37,085 nt of DNA from NCBI GenBank assembly GCA_964608965.1, contig CAZSPZ010000017.1, positions 1 through 37,085 of the forward strand. Reading direction: 5' to 3'. Positions within the stretch are counted from its first letter, which is position 1, and each line of letters opens with the position of its first letter. The notes beneath the pieces are model-generated. The model ran no database searches, was not told where the DNA came from, and saw only the letters and a list, made by a program, of their open reading frames with translations. Source of the stretch: UBA10908 sp964608965. Its GTDB lineage: Bacteria > Bacillota > Clostridia > Peptostreptococcales > Anaerovoracaceae. This document shows, piece after piece, positions 24,187 through 33,423 of the stretch. Made by a program: the position numbers and the translations under genes.

Positions 24187-25134
24187 ATGATCAAGCCAAG
24201 ACGTTTAGAAATCGGAAATACCATCGGTATCATATCGCCGGCAAGCCCCTCGGAGACGAGAAGCGAAATCCCTCGCGCCTGCGAGTACCTGGAAGAATTG
24301 GGTTATAAGGTCGTCATCGGAAAAAATGTCAATAAAGCCCACGGCTTTGTCGCGGCAAGTGAGCAGGAGCGGGCAGATGACTTCAACGAAATGTTTCGAA
24401 GAGACGATATCGATGCGGTCTTTGTTACGCAGGGCGGATACGGTTCAGCGCAGATCATCCATTTGCTGGATTTTGATTTAGTAAAAGCCAATCCTAAAAT
24501 CCTTACCGGCTTCAGCGATATTACTTCACTGCATTTGGCCATCAAGAAGTTCACGGGGCTTGTCACGTTCCATTCGCCGGGCATGGCGCGCTTTAACAAC
24601 GAGCATCTGACACCTTACACCAGGGAACATTTTTTTAAAGCCGTCACGTCTCCCGAACCTTTGGGGGATATCAAGCTGGCCAGCGAAAGAAAGTGGCTTT
24701 ACCGCATGGCGCCGGGCGTGGCGGAAGGAGAAATTGTAGGCGGTAACCTGTCACTCGTATGTGCCAGCATGGCGACGCCCTACGAAATAGAGACAAAGGG
24801 CAAGATTCTCTTTTTAGAAGAAGTGGATACAGAACCATGGCTGATCGACAACTCGCTTTCCCATCTTTGGAACGCGGGCAAGCTGCAGGATGTTGCAGGC
24901 GTGGTGATCGGAGAATGCAAAGGCTGCGTTCCTAGAAAGCACGAACCGGGATATAACTGCGATATCAGCCTGGAGGAAGTGCTGGAATACTATTTGGCTT
25001 ACCTTGGCGTGCCTGTGCTGTACGGTCTGCCACTTGGCCATACCGTCAACATGGCGACGATTCCACTCGGCGTTCATGTCCGTCTGGACGCCGACAACAA
25101 GAAACTTACGATTCTTGAAAGCGGAGTGCTTTAG
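24187..25134 (+). CDS. S66 family LD-carboxypeptidase
   Basis: Serine peptidase of the LdcA/MccF family, which cleaves L,D bonds in murein peptides or detoxifies peptide conjugates. The 315-aa protein has PASPSE near the N-terminus, TQGGYGSAQIIHLLDF, the nucleophile S110 in LTGFSDIT, glutamates E211/E212 in LFLEEVDTEPW and H285 in PLGHTVNMATIPLG, giving the Ser-Glu-His triad. The ATG at 24187 has AAGGAGGACC directly upstream; the frame extends to a GTG at 24157 within the repeat pair. It starts the peptide-transport cluster, which suggests use of imported or recycled peptides containing D-residues. It ends 63 nt before the receptor gene. Confidence 0.88.
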   Translation: MIKPRRLEIGNTIGIISPASPSETRSEIPRACEYLEELGYKVVIGKNVNKAHGFVAASEQERADDFNEMFRRDDIDAVFVTQGGYGSAQIIHLLDFDLVKANPKILTGFSDITSLHLAIKKFTGLVTFHSPGMARFNNEHLTPYTREHFFKAVTSPEPLGDIKLASERKWLYRMAPGVAEGEIVGGNLSLVCASMATPYEIETKGKILFLEEVDTEPWLIDNSLSHLWNAGKLQDVAGVVIGECKGCVPRKHEPGYNCDISLEEVLEYYLAYLGVPVLYGLPLGHTVNMATIPLGVHVRLDADNKKLTILESGVL

Positions 25135-25197
25135 AGATAAATAAAGGATAAATCACCCATTAAATTTTCTTTATAAGAAAGGAATACGGAGGCTACA

Positions 25198-26814
25198 ATG
25201 AACAAAAAGAAACTGACTGCTATCCTGCTCGTGCTGGTGATGATTTTTTCCGTAACCGGCTGCGGAGGCGGGACAGTGGCTGACGGCAATACTTTCACGT
25301 TTGCCATCTCCGAGGAGATCGATACGCTGAATCCTTTGTCGTCCTGGTTGATGGTATCTTACGAGGTTCTGCTCCTTGTCTATGATCCTCTTGTGCGATA
25401 CGACGAGAATCTGGAACCAAGCCCCTGCCTGGCCGAGAGTTGGGAACTTTCCGACGACCAGCTTACCTGGACATTCCATCTGGCAGAAGGCGTAACATGG
25501 CACGACGGGGAGCCCTTTACCTCCGCCGATGTAAAGTTTTCTTATGAACTGTTCACAGCCCAGGAAGCATATATGTATGCCACTTACAACGAAGGCATTG
25601 TGGACATCACTTGTCCGGACGATTACACCGTGGTCATGACGACCGAGGCGCCCAAGGCGAACATGTTGATGAACACTTCCCCCATCGTTCCAAAGCACAT
25701 TTGGGAAAGCCTGGAGGATCCGTACAACTACGAGAATGCACAGCCCATCGGAACCGGACCGTTTAAATATGATTCCGAGGGAGAAGGATTTATCAAACTC
25801 GCAAAGAATGACGCTTACTTTAATGAAATAGCCGGCGATATCGACAACGTGGTGTTCGTTGTGTACGAAAATTCCGATACGGCGGCACAAGCTCTTACCC
25901 TTGGAGAAATAGACGGCACAAGCGGCCTGGCTGCTTCTCAGATTGAACAGCTCCAGAATGCGGAGGGCGTGGATTTGGTTCTTGCCAACATTCCGGGTTT
26001 CTCTTATCTGGCAATCAACACATGGCCTGATTCGGAAGACGTTCCCGCAAATCCTCTCTTAAAGGATAAAAATATCCGATATGCCATCGAATATTGCACC
26101 GACAAAGAGAAAATCGTCAGCATGATTTATGGCGATGCAGGGAAAGTCGGCACGACGATTATCAACCCCGGAGATAAATTCCATTACGAACCGACGGCGG
26201 CTGAACTGCGCCTTTACGACACCGCAAAAGCGGGAGAAATTTTAGAGGCTGCAGGGTATAAAGATACCGATGGTGACGGAATCCGCGAAGCGGCAGACGG
26301 CACAAAACTCTCTTTTGAACTGATTTCCATAGCGGATAACACACAGGAAGTGAAGACGGCCCAAATGATTGCTTCGGGCTGCGCGGAGGCCGGAATAGAA
26401 ATCGTTCTGACGACCATGGACAGCGGCGCGCTTACGGATTTAATTTATGCAGGAGATTACGACCTGTATATTTGGGGCTGGGGCGCAGATGTGGATCCTA
26501 CCGTTATCACGAAAATCTTTATTACGGATGAATGGTGGAATCTGAATGAAACCGGTTTCTCCAATGCAAGATATGACGAGTTGTTTTACGCGCAAATGAA
26601 CGAAATGAACGAGACTGCACGTATCGCCATGGTTCAGGAAATGCAGAAAATTGCCTACGAAAATGCACATTACGACATTTTCATCTACGATAATTACATC
26701 CAGGCAATCCGTTCCGATAAATGGGAAGGCTACCAGCAGGTTCCTGCCGGAAGCGGCGGATTGTTCCTGAATATGACCGCTTACAATTTTATGAATATGA
26801 CTGCCATAAAATAG
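25198..26814 (+). CDS. Peptide ABC transporter substrate-binding lipoprotein (SBP_bac_5)
   Basis: Extracytoplasmic receptor of a Dpp/Opp-type importer. The 538-aa protein has a lipoprotein signal with the lipobox VTGC (Cys22), then TFTFAISEEIDTLNPLSS. It carries the family blocks LAESWELSDDQLTWTFHLAEG, VTWHDGEPFTSADVKFSYE and GTGPFKYDSEGEGF. TDGDGIREAADGTKLSFEL and YIWGWGADVDP appear near the C-terminus. GGAGG lies 8 nt before ATG 25198. It is followed by a perfect hairpin and the permease genes. Dipeptide versus longer peptide or nickel specificity cannot be decided from the sequence. Confidence 0.92.
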   Translation: MNKKKLTAILLVLVMIFSVTGCGGGTVADGNTFTFAISEEIDTLNPLSSWLMVSYEVLLLVYDPLVRYDENLEPSPCLAESWELSDDQLTWTFHLAEGVTWHDGEPFTSADVKFSYELFTAQEAYMYATYNEGIVDITCPDDYTVVMTTEAPKANMLMNTSPIVPKHIWESLEDPYNYENAQPIGTGPFKYDSEGEGFIKLAKNDAYFNEIAGDIDNVVFVVYENSDTAAQALTLGEIDGTSGLAASQIEQLQNAEGVDLVLANIPGFSYLAINTWPDSEDVPANPLLKDKNIRYAIEYCTDKEKIVSMIYGDAGKVGTTIINPGDKFHYEPTAAELRLYDTAKAGEILEAAGYKDTDGDGIREAADGTKLSFELISIADNTQEVKTAQMIASGCAEAGIEIVLTTMDSGALTDLIYAGDYDLYIWGWGADVDPTVITKIFITDEWWNLNETGFSNARYDELFYAQMNEMNETARIAMVQEMQKIAYENAHYDIFIYDNYIQAIRSDKWEGYQQVPAGSGGLFLNMTAYNFMNMTAIK

Positions 26815-26829
26815 CGTCATCCAACCATT

Positions 26830-26857
26830 ACAAACGGCGGCCTTCGCCGCCGTTTGT
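26830..26857 (+). terminator. Intra-operon hairpin after the peptide receptor gene
   Basis: ACAAACGGCGGC-CTTC-GCCGCCGTTTGT, a perfect 12-bp stem, without a T run, 17 nt before the dppB start. It most likely protects the receptor mRNA 3' end or attenuates downstream expression, as does the livJ-livH hairpin. Confidence 0.7.
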
Positions 26858-26874
26858 AGTATGCAGGGAGTAAA

Positions 26875-27852
26875 ATGAGCAAGAAGCGTTTATTAAAAAA
26901 GCTGCTTTATGCAGCGATTACAATATTCTTTGTGCTGGTATTCAACTTTTTTCTGTTTAGGGTGTTGCCGGGCGACGTGCTTTCCATGCTGGCCCGAAGC
27001 GGCAAAACGACCCCGGAAATGTTGGATAGCATCAGGCAAATGTATGGGCTTGATCTTCCCTGGTATCAACAATTTTTTGTGTACCTTCAAAACCTTTTCA
27101 CCGGCGATCTTGGCATGTCCTTTGTCTATAAAAGACCGGTGATGGAAGTGCTGAGTTCCAGAATTTTGCCGACGGTTTTCCTTCTTGGCGCCGCAGAAAT
27201 CATAGCTGTTATTGTCGGAATTGTCTTCGGTATCGTTTCCGCCTGGAAAAGAGGAAAAGCAATCGATACGGGCATGCTCGGTACTTCCCTTCTGCTTTAT
27301 TCCATGCCGACGTTTTGGCTGGGCATGATGCTGATTTTAGTTTTCTGCGTCAATTTTCACTTGCTGCCTGTCAGCGGCATGGTCACCCCCGGAAAAGTAT
27401 TTGTGGACACCTGGTCGTATATTCACGACGTAAGCCGTCATATGGTTTTGCCGATGGCCTGCATGGCTCTTGGTATGATCGGAGAGTATGCGATTACGAT
27501 GAGAAGTACGATGATCGACGTTCTTTCCGAAGATTATATTACAACGGCCAAAGCGAAGGGTTTTTCTAATGGATATGTGCTTCGAAAGCACGCCATGCCC
27601 AATGCCATGCTTCCTATGATCACCCTTATCGCAATCAATACAGGCCTTATCATCGGAGGCGCCATCCAGATAGAAACTGTATTTTCCTGGCCCGGCCTGG
27701 GCAGTTTAATGTACAACGCGCTTACAAGCAGGGATTATCCGCTGCTTCAAGGCGTTTTTCTTTTGACCACGATATCCGTCATACTGGCAAACTTCTTAGC
27801 CGATATCCTTTACGAGGTTGTCGATCCCAGAGTAAAGAGCATAGGAGGGTAG
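26875..27852 (+). CDS. dppB: Peptide ABC transporter permease DppB
   Basis: First membrane subunit of the peptide importer. The 325-aa protein begins with a basic tail and a helix, then the family block FRVLPGDVLSMLAR, LDLPWYQQFFVYLQNLFTGDLG and SMSFVYKRPV-type segment. The binding-protein-dependent transport domain carries MRSTMIDVLSEDYITTAKAKG and GLIIGGAIQIETVFSWPGLG, where the EAA-type loop meets the ATPases. About six membrane helices are expected. GGGAG precedes the ATG; dppC starts 4 nt after the stop. Confidence 0.92.
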   Translation: MSKKRLLKKLLYAAITIFFVLVFNFFLFRVLPGDVLSMLARSGKTTPEMLDSIRQMYGLDLPWYQQFFVYLQNLFTGDLGMSFVYKRPVMEVLSSRILPTVFLLGAAEIIAVIVGIVFGIVSAWKRGKAIDTGMLGTSLLLYSMPTFWLGMMLILVFCVNFHLLPVSGMVTPGKVFVDTWSYIHDVSRHMVLPMACMALGMIGEYAITMRSTMIDVLSEDYITTAKAKGFSNGYVLRKHAMPNAMLPMITLIAINTGLIIGGAIQIETVFSWPGLGSLMYNALTSRDYPLLQGVFLLTTISVILANFLADILYEVVDPRVKSIGG

Positions 27853-27856
27853 GAAA

Positions 27857-28741
27857 ATGGCCGGAAACGATGTAAAAGCAAACTTAAGAAGACGTAAAAT
27901 CAAGGAATTCGTGCATCAGGTCGTCGCAAATAAAATGGCGCTGTTCGGCACCGTGGTTTTGTGCTTCTTTATATTTATGGCGGTGTTTGGACCTTTCCTT
28001 GTCCCCTTCGATGTCATGGAGTTCGGAGAAGTCGAGGATATGCTGCGGCCTCCGGGCAGACAACATCTTTTAGGGACAGACGACATGGGCCGCGACGTCC
28101 TGGGCTACCTGATTGCGGGCTCGAGGGTTTCTTTGACGGTCGGTGCCCTGGCTACGGCTATTTCCATGATTATCGGCACGATTATCGGTATCGTGTCCGG
28201 ATACAGCGGAAAAGCTGTCGATAATATCCTGATGCGTATCACGGACTTTTTTCTGGTCATCCCCTGGCTGCCGCTCATGATGGTTCTTGCCGCTGTGCTG
28301 GGCACCAGTATTTGGAACATCATCTTTGTAATAGGGGTTACAAGCTGGGCGGGAACGGCTCGGGTGGTTCGCTCGCAGACGCTTTCCGTGCGGGAACGTC
28401 AATTTGTTGAACGAACCATTTCCATCGGCGCCGGCAGCGGTCACATTATGCTGCGGCACATATTACCGAATGTGTTCCCGTTGGTCTTTGCCAACACCAT
28501 TCTGATCGCAGCGGCCGCAATCACTTCCGAGACAACCCTCAGCTTTCTTGGCCTTGGAGATCCCGCGCATGCAAGCTGGGGCATGATGCTCCACTATGCC
28601 TTCGAAACCGGCGCCACCAGTGCCGGCGCTTGGTGGTACTTCCTTCCGCCGGGCATATGCGTGGTCTCGGTCGTCTTGGCGTTTACGCTGATGGGTTATG
28701 CTTTTGACGAAATTTTGAATCCAAAGCTGAAAGAGAGGTAA
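27857..28741 (+). CDS. dppC: Peptide ABC transporter permease DppC
   Basis: Second membrane subunit. The 294-aa protein has a basic cytoplasmic N-terminus (KANLRRRKIKEFVHQVVANK), a first helix at about 32-55, and the conserved PPGRQHLLGTDDMGRDVLGYLIAGSRVSL block diagnostic of DppC/OppC (quoted in part as HLLGTDDMGRDV). The cytoplasmic loop VRSQTLSVRERQFVERTISIG and the segment SFLGLGDPAHASWGMML complete the family features. AGGAAAATG gives the start. dppD follows after 5 nt. Confidence 0.92.
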   Translation: MAGNDVKANLRRRKIKEFVHQVVANKMALFGTVVLCFFIFMAVFGPFLVPFDVMEFGEVEDMLRPPGRQHLLGTDDMGRDVLGYLIAGSRVSLTVGALATAISMIIGTIIGIVSGYSGKAVDNILMRITDFFLVIPWLPLMMVLAAVLGTSIWNIIFVIGVTSWAGTARVVRSQTLSVRERQFVERTISIGAGSGHIMLRHILPNVFPLVFANTILIAAAAITSETTLSFLGLGDPAHASWGMMLHYAFETGATSAGAWWYFLPPGICVVSVVLAFTLMGYAFDEILNPKLKER

Positions 28742-28746
28742 GGACG

Positions 28747-29709
28747 TTGAAATTACTGGAAGTCAACAATTTGAAGACTTATTTTAAAACGTCCAAAGGC
28801 ATGCTGAAGGCGGTAGACGACGTCAGCTTTGATTTGGATTACGGCGAAGCCTTGGGGTTAGTCGGCGAATCCGGCTGCGGCAAGACGACGAGCGCACTTT
28901 CGATTGCAAAGCTTTTGCCGAAAGAAGGGAATATTGTCGGCGGAGAGATTTTGCTCGAGGGCGTGGATATGGTAAAGCAGCCGGAGTCGGAGATCAGAAA
29001 GCGCCGCTGGAAAGATGTGTCGATTATATTCCAGGGTGCCATGAACGCTTTAAATCCGGTCATGACGATTGGAGATCAGATCGCCGAAGCCATGGTTCTC
29101 CACGATGGAGACACAAAAGACAGCGCCATGAAAAAGGCGGAAGATATGCTGGAACTGGTTGAAATTCCCAAAGGCAGAATTCATCATTATCCGCACGAGT
29201 TTTCAGGGGGAATGAAACAGAGAGCGATGATTGCGATGGCGCTTGCCTGCCAGCCGAAAATTATCATCGGGGATGAGCCCACGACGGCACTGGATGTGAT
29301 GATTCAGGCGCAGATTCTCAATCTCCTTGAAAAGCTTCGCAGGGAACTCTCCATGGGAATGATATTGATCACGCACGATTTGGCGATTTTAGGGGAAACG
29401 TGCGATAAAATCGCCGTCATGTATGCAGGCAAAATAGTGGAAACCGGCAACGTAAAGGATTTATTCGAACATGCCTGTCACCCTTATACAAAGAGATTGA
29501 TCGGCTGCTTCCCCAATGTGCGAGGGGAAAAAGTGATACCCGAGGGCATAGAAGGATATCCTCCCAACCTGCTTGATCCTCCGACCGGTTGTCCTTTTCA
29601 CCCTCGCTGCGAATTTGCTCTGGAAATCTGCAGGAAAAGTGTGCCCGAATCCGTCGGTATCGGCGGAAAGCATGTAGTTGCCTGCCACAGAAGGGGGGAA
29701 CTGTTATGA
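28747..29709 (+). CDS. dppD: Peptide ABC transporter ATP-binding protein DppD
   Basis: First ATPase of the importer. The 320-aa protein has Walker A GESGCGKT (40-47), the Q-loop IIFQGAMNALNPVMTIG, signature FSGGMKQRAMIAMAL, Walker B IIGDEPTTALD and H-loop ITHDLAILGE. The C-terminal oligopeptide-transporter region holds four cysteines in TGCPFHPRCEFALEIC...VACH, the arrangement that binds an iron-sulfur cluster in some characterised relatives. The start is TTG 28747 with GAGAGG and AAGGA upstream; no in-frame ATG fits the family N-terminus. Its stop overlaps the ATG of the next gene (ATGA). Confidence 0.9.
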   Translation: MKLLEVNNLKTYFKTSKGMLKAVDDVSFDLDYGEALGLVGESGCGKTTSALSIAKLLPKEGNIVGGEILLEGVDMVKQPESEIRKRRWKDVSIIFQGAMNALNPVMTIGDQIAEAMVLHDGDTKDSAMKKAEDMLELVEIPKGRIHHYPHEFSGGMKQRAMIAMALACQPKIIIGDEPTTALDVMIQAQILNLLEKLRRELSMGMILITHDLAILGETCDKIAVMYAGKIVETGNVKDLFEHACHPYTKRLIGCFPNVRGEKVIPEGIEGYPPNLLDPPTGCPFHPRCEFALEICRKSVPESVGIGGKHVVACHRRGELL

Positions 29710-30845
29710 TGGATAGCACAGATCCGCTGAACAGGGTGGAAAACCTCGGCACGGATCCGCTGAACAGGGTGGAAAGCCTCGGCACGGACCCCCTGGGCAA
29801 GGTGGAAAACCTCGGCGTAGACCCTCTTGGCACTGTAAACGACGTGAATGCAGCCTCGCTCATTACCGTGGACAACCTCCGGGTTCACTTTGCTATAAAG
29901 GAAGGCTTTTTCGGCGGTCTGGTATCCAAAGAAAAGAAGGTTGTCAAGGCCGTGGATGGCGTTTCCTTTTCTATCCGGAAAGGCGAAATTCTCTCTTTGG
30001 TCGGCGAGAGCGGCAGCGGCAAGACGACGACGGGAAAAGCAATTCTCCAGTTGATTGCGCCCACAGGCGGCACGGTTGAATTCGACGGTGCTGAAGTAAA
30101 ACAGGACAAAGCAAGCCTGAAAGCTTTTCGCCGCAAAGCGCAGATGATATTTCAGGATCCTTACCAATCGCTGAACCCGCGGCATTATATTATCGATATC
30201 GTGGCGGAGCCTTTGGATGTGGCAGGTTTGCTTAAAACATCCCAAGAGCGGAATGCCAGAGTAAAGGAAGCGCTGGAGCAGGCGGGATTAACACCTGCGG
30301 AAGATTATTTTTACCGTTACCCCTACGAACTTTCCGGCGGCCAGCGGCAAAGGGTCGTGATTGCCGGAGCGCTGATCCTGGGACCTCAGTTCATCGTGGC
30401 CGATGAGCCGGTATCCATGCTGGACGCTTCCATTCGAACCGGAATCTTAAAACTGATGGTAAAAATGCGGGATGAAAAAGGGATTGCCTACCTTTTTATT
30501 ACGCACGATTTATCGCTTGCCTGGCTGATATCCGACAGAATCGCAATCATGTATCTTGGCAAAATCATGGAAATCGGAGAGGGCGAAACGATCATAAAAG
30601 AAGGTTTGCATCCTTATACCAAAGCGCTCATGGCGATTATGCCCGAACCGGGTAAAACAAGAGTCGGGGACAGGCCGGTTTTGGAGGGGGAAACTCCGAA
30701 CGCTGCCGCCGTTGTAGTGGGCTGCAAGTTTTCCGGACGTTGCCCTTATGTAATGGATCGATGCAAGGTAGAAGAACCGGAGTTGACGGAAGTTTCTTTC
30801 GGACACCAAGTCGCCTGCTTTCTTGTTTTGGAAGGAAAGATCTAA
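29706..30845 (+). CDS. dppF: Peptide ABC transporter ATP-binding protein DppF with N-terminal repeats
   Basis: Second ATPase of the peptide importer. The 379-aa protein has a regular ABC domain from about residue 52: Walker A GESGSGKT, Q-loop MIFQDPYQSLNPR, signature LSGGQRQRVVIAGAL, Walker B FIVADEPVSMLDAS and H-loop ITHDLSLAWLI. The C-terminal cysteine region is GCKFSGRCPYVMDRC...VACF. Unusually, residues 5-48 are four tandem 11-residue repeats, TDPLNRVENLG, TDPLNRVESLG, TDPLGKVENLG and VDPLGTVNDVN, encoded by 33-bp units from 29718 to 29849. I chose ATG 29706, which overlaps the dppD stop and has AGGGGGG upstream; a frame open to 29589 lies inside dppD. A start after the repeats is conceivable but no good site is visible. 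Confidence 0.9.
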   Translation: MMDSTDPLNRVENLGTDPLNRVESLGTDPLGKVENLGVDPLGTVNDVNAASLITVDNLRVHFAIKEGFFGGLVSKEKKVVKAVDGVSFSIRKGEILSLVGESGSGKTTTGKAILQLIAPTGGTVEFDGAEVKQDKASLKAFRRKAQMIFQDPYQSLNPRHYIIDIVAEPLDVAGLLKTSQERNARVKEALEQAGLTPAEDYFYRYPYELSGGQRQRVVIAGALILGPQFIVADEPVSMLDASIRTGILKLMVKMRDEKGIAYLFITHDLSLAWLISDRIAIMYLGKIMEIGEGETIIKEGLHPYTKALMAIMPEPGKTRVGDRPVLEGETPNAAAVVVGCKFSGRCPYVMDRCKVEEPELTEVSFGHQVACFLVLEGKI

Positions 30846-30847
30846 AA

Positions 30848-32143
30848 ATGAAAATCAAAATGGACGAATATATCGAAAAGAATAAGAGCAGCATAAAAGA
30901 AGACATCAAGACGCTTATCGCGTTTCGCTCTTTGACGGAAAGTCCGGAAGAAACTGCAAAAGCTTTGGATTTTGTGCTGAAGCGCGCGTCGGAGATGGGC
31001 ATGCAGATAGGAAAAACGTCCGACAACAAAGCCGGATTTGCCCAAATAGGCGAGGGGGAGCAGACGATAGGGGTTCTCGTTCATGTGGATGTCGTGGGGA
31101 TCGGCGATCCGATGAAATGGACGTATTCTCCTTTCCGGATGACGGAGGCGCAAGGCTATCTCTACGGCCGTGGAATCGTAGACGACAAGGGCCCGGTTAT
31201 CATGAGTCTTTACGCCATGAAAGCGCTGCTCGATTTAAAGGCGCCTCTTCATAAAAAAATCCGCCTGATCGTGGGGACTTCGGAGGAAAGCGAATGGTCC
31301 GACATGGACTCCTATAAAAAAGAATTCGGAGAGCCTGATTTCGGTTTTTCTCCGGATGGGGAGTTCCCGATTTACAACATAGAAAAAGGCTATTGCGATG
31401 TACTGCTGCACTTTAAAGAAAAAGCTCTTTCGATGTTCGAGGAGATTTCCGCCGGAGACAGTCCGAATACCATTCCGTCCAAGGCTGTATTAAAGAAAAT
31501 CGGAGAAGAACCCAGAGTTTTTCAAGGGACTTCTGTACACAGTTCCGTACCGGATCAGGGCGATAACGCCATCCTGAAATTAGCGGCTGCGGCGGAGGCG
31601 GAAGGTCTTCTTTTCGGAAAATTTATTTCCGAGTTTTTCACAAACAGCAATCACGGAAAACCTTTGGGTATTGATGACGGTTCTGACCTCTACAAAGGAA
31701 TTTCAGTCGGGGCTACCGTGGCCTCGCCCACTGTATTGAGGCTTGGAGAAGACAAGGATTTGACGGTCAATGTAAACGTGCGGACAAAAGTCGGAACATC
31801 CAGGGAGGACGTGGAGGCGTCTTTTCGTAAGCTTGCGCCTTTATACGGGTTCAGTTTTACGATACGGGATGTCACGAGTGCCTGCATGGTTGATCCGGAT
31901 TCCGAATTTCTGAAGGACATGCACAACGTATACGAAAGCTGCGGTTTAAAGGGAGACTATAAGGTGGCTGACGGGGCCTCTTATGCTGGCTCCATGGAAA
32001 ACTGCGTTTGCTGGGGCCCGGTGTTTCCCGGCGAGGAAAGCAGCGCCCATATGGAAAATGAAAGAATGCAGGTCGAAAGTATGCTCAGAGCCACAAAGCT
32101 TTACGGCGAATATTTAGCGCTGGCAGCCTCCAGGTCGGAATAG
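30848..32143 (+). CDS. M20 family dipeptidase, PepV-like
   Basis: Predicted zinc dipeptidase acting on imported di- or tripeptides in the cytoplasm. The 431-aa protein has the first metal ligands H79 and D81 in GVLVHVDVVGIGD, then KWTYSPF, D112 in GRGIVDDKGP, the catalytic pair E146-E147 in GTSEESEW, D170 in GFSPDGEFP and a late histidine in EESSAHMENE. The WxxxPF and SPDGEFP elements place it with the PepV/Sapep branch. The ATG at 30848 lies 2 nt after the dppF stop and uses AAGGAAAG inside the end of dppF; the frame is open to 30740 but that is within dppF. Position at the end of the transport operon supports a peptide-degrading role. Confidence 0.88.
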   Translation: MKIKMDEYIEKNKSSIKEDIKTLIAFRSLTESPEETAKALDFVLKRASEMGMQIGKTSDNKAGFAQIGEGEQTIGVLVHVDVVGIGDPMKWTYSPFRMTEAQGYLYGRGIVDDKGPVIMSLYAMKALLDLKAPLHKKIRLIVGTSEESEWSDMDSYKKEFGEPDFGFSPDGEFPIYNIEKGYCDVLLHFKEKALSMFEEISAGDSPNTIPSKAVLKKIGEEPRVFQGTSVHSSVPDQGDNAILKLAAAAEAEGLLFGKFISEFFTNSNHGKPLGIDDGSDLYKGISVGATVASPTVLRLGEDKDLTVNVNVRTKVGTSREDVEASFRKLAPLYGFSFTIRDVTSACMVDPDSEFLKDMHNVYESCGLKGDYKVADGASYAGSMENCVCWGPVFPGEESSAHMENERMQVESMLRATKLYGEYLALAASRSE

Positions 32144-32193
32144 AACAAAAATTCAGCGCCGGTGGAATCCCGGGCAGATTAGGATAAACGAAA

Positions 32194-33423
32194 ATGGAAC
32201 GGGAAGACATAAAACGCATAGCTTCGGCAGTCAGCTTTGCCGAACTGATAAAATGGACCTGTGATATGGTCGCCATCCCTTCGTACAGCGGTCTGCCCTT
32301 TCAGGAAAAGGCCATTGCGGAGTACATCCATGGCGTATTTGTTGCCGAAGACATCAAGTCCTGGGTCGAGAACCCCGGACAAGGCCGGTGCAACGTCTAC
32401 GCTTCTCTCCCCGGCAGCGGCGGAGGTTCTTCTCTTATGCTCAACGGGCATACGGACACGGTTCCGGCCTATGATATGGACAAAGCCTTTGATCCAACCA
32501 TGGAAAACGGGTTATTGCGCGGACGCGGAACCTCCGACATGAAAGGCCCTCTGGCCGCCATGATGGGAGCGGTCATCGCCATAAAGCGCAGCGGCATAGC
32601 GCTTAAAGGCGACCTGCTCTTTTCTGCGGTAGCCGACGAAGAGCAGGGCAGCATCGGCGCCATCGCTCTTTTGGAAAAAGGAATACGCGCAGACGCCGTC
32701 ATCGTAGGCGAAGCCATGGGAAAAAATTCCATCGCCATTGCCCAAAAGGGCCTGGAATGGTTCGAATTTACGATCCACGGCAAAACGGTTCACGGTGCAA
32801 GTCAGGACGAAGGCGTCAATGCGATTCTAAAAGCCACAAAGTTGATATGCGCCCTCCAGGAAAAACTGGAGCCTAAGCTAAAAGCCAGAACGCACTCTTT
32901 AATGGGCGCACCTACATTGAACATCGGTGTCATTAAAGGGGGAACCCAACTTTCCACTGTTGCGGGAGAGTGCATAGTCCAGATGGATCGACGCTTTCTT
33001 CCCGGCTTGGAAACGTACGAAAGCATGTACGAAGAACTTACGGAAATCATTGCCGAACTTGGGAAAGAGGATCCTGATTTCAAATGCAGCGTAAAGGTTC
33101 TGGATTCCAGCATTATGAAGGGTGAGTATGTGCACCAGGGGATGGTTCAAAAAGAGGACAGCCTATTGGTGCAGACTTTGAAAAGCAGTTTGGAAAAAAT
33201 CTCGGGCGAACCGGCACAGCTGATCGGCTGTCCCTGCTGGACCGACGCGGGCCTCTTTGGTTACTACGGCAACATGCCTGTCGTAATTTACGGCCCCGGC
33301 GACTTGTCCAAATGCCATTCCAAAGAAGAGAGCATAGATCCCGCCGCCATCGAAGAGAGTCAAGAAGTGTATATCGCCGCGGCGCTCGAGTTCTGCGGTT
33401 TGAACGGGGCAAATTCAATATAA
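32194..33423 (+). CDS. M20 family peptidase (ArgE/DapE/CPG2-like)
   Basis: Zinc-dependent amidohydrolase or peptidase. The 409-aa protein has H86 and D88 in LNGHTDTVP, D115 in GRGTSDMKGPLAA, the catalytic E149-E150 in VADEEQGSIG, GEAMG, the dimerisation domain (about 185-300, TIHGKTVHGA), and the last histidine in KCHSKEESID. Substrate could be an acyl-amino acid or a dipeptide; context favours peptides. It follows the PepV-like gene by 50 nt. The odd feature is the 3' end: the last codons (NGANSI and the TAA stop) lie inside the first unit of repeat array 4, so the repeat supplies the C-terminus. Confidence 0.86.
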   Translation: MEREDIKRIASAVSFAELIKWTCDMVAIPSYSGLPFQEKAIAEYIHGVFVAEDIKSWVENPGQGRCNVYASLPGSGGGSSLMLNGHTDTVPAYDMDKAFDPTMENGLLRGRGTSDMKGPLAAMMGAVIAIKRSGIALKGDLLFSAVADEEQGSIGAIALLEKGIRADAVIVGEAMGKNSIAIAQKGLEWFEFTIHGKTVHGASQDEGVNAILKATKLICALQEKLEPKLKARTHSLMGAPTLNIGVIKGGTQLSTVAGECIVQMDRRFLPGLETYESMYEELTEIIAELGKEDPDFKCSVKVLDSSIMKGEYVHQGMVQKEDSLLVQTLKSSLEKISGEPAQLIGCPCWTDAGLFGYYGNMPVVIYGPGDLSKCHSKEESIDPAAIEESQEVYIAAALEFCGLNGANSI

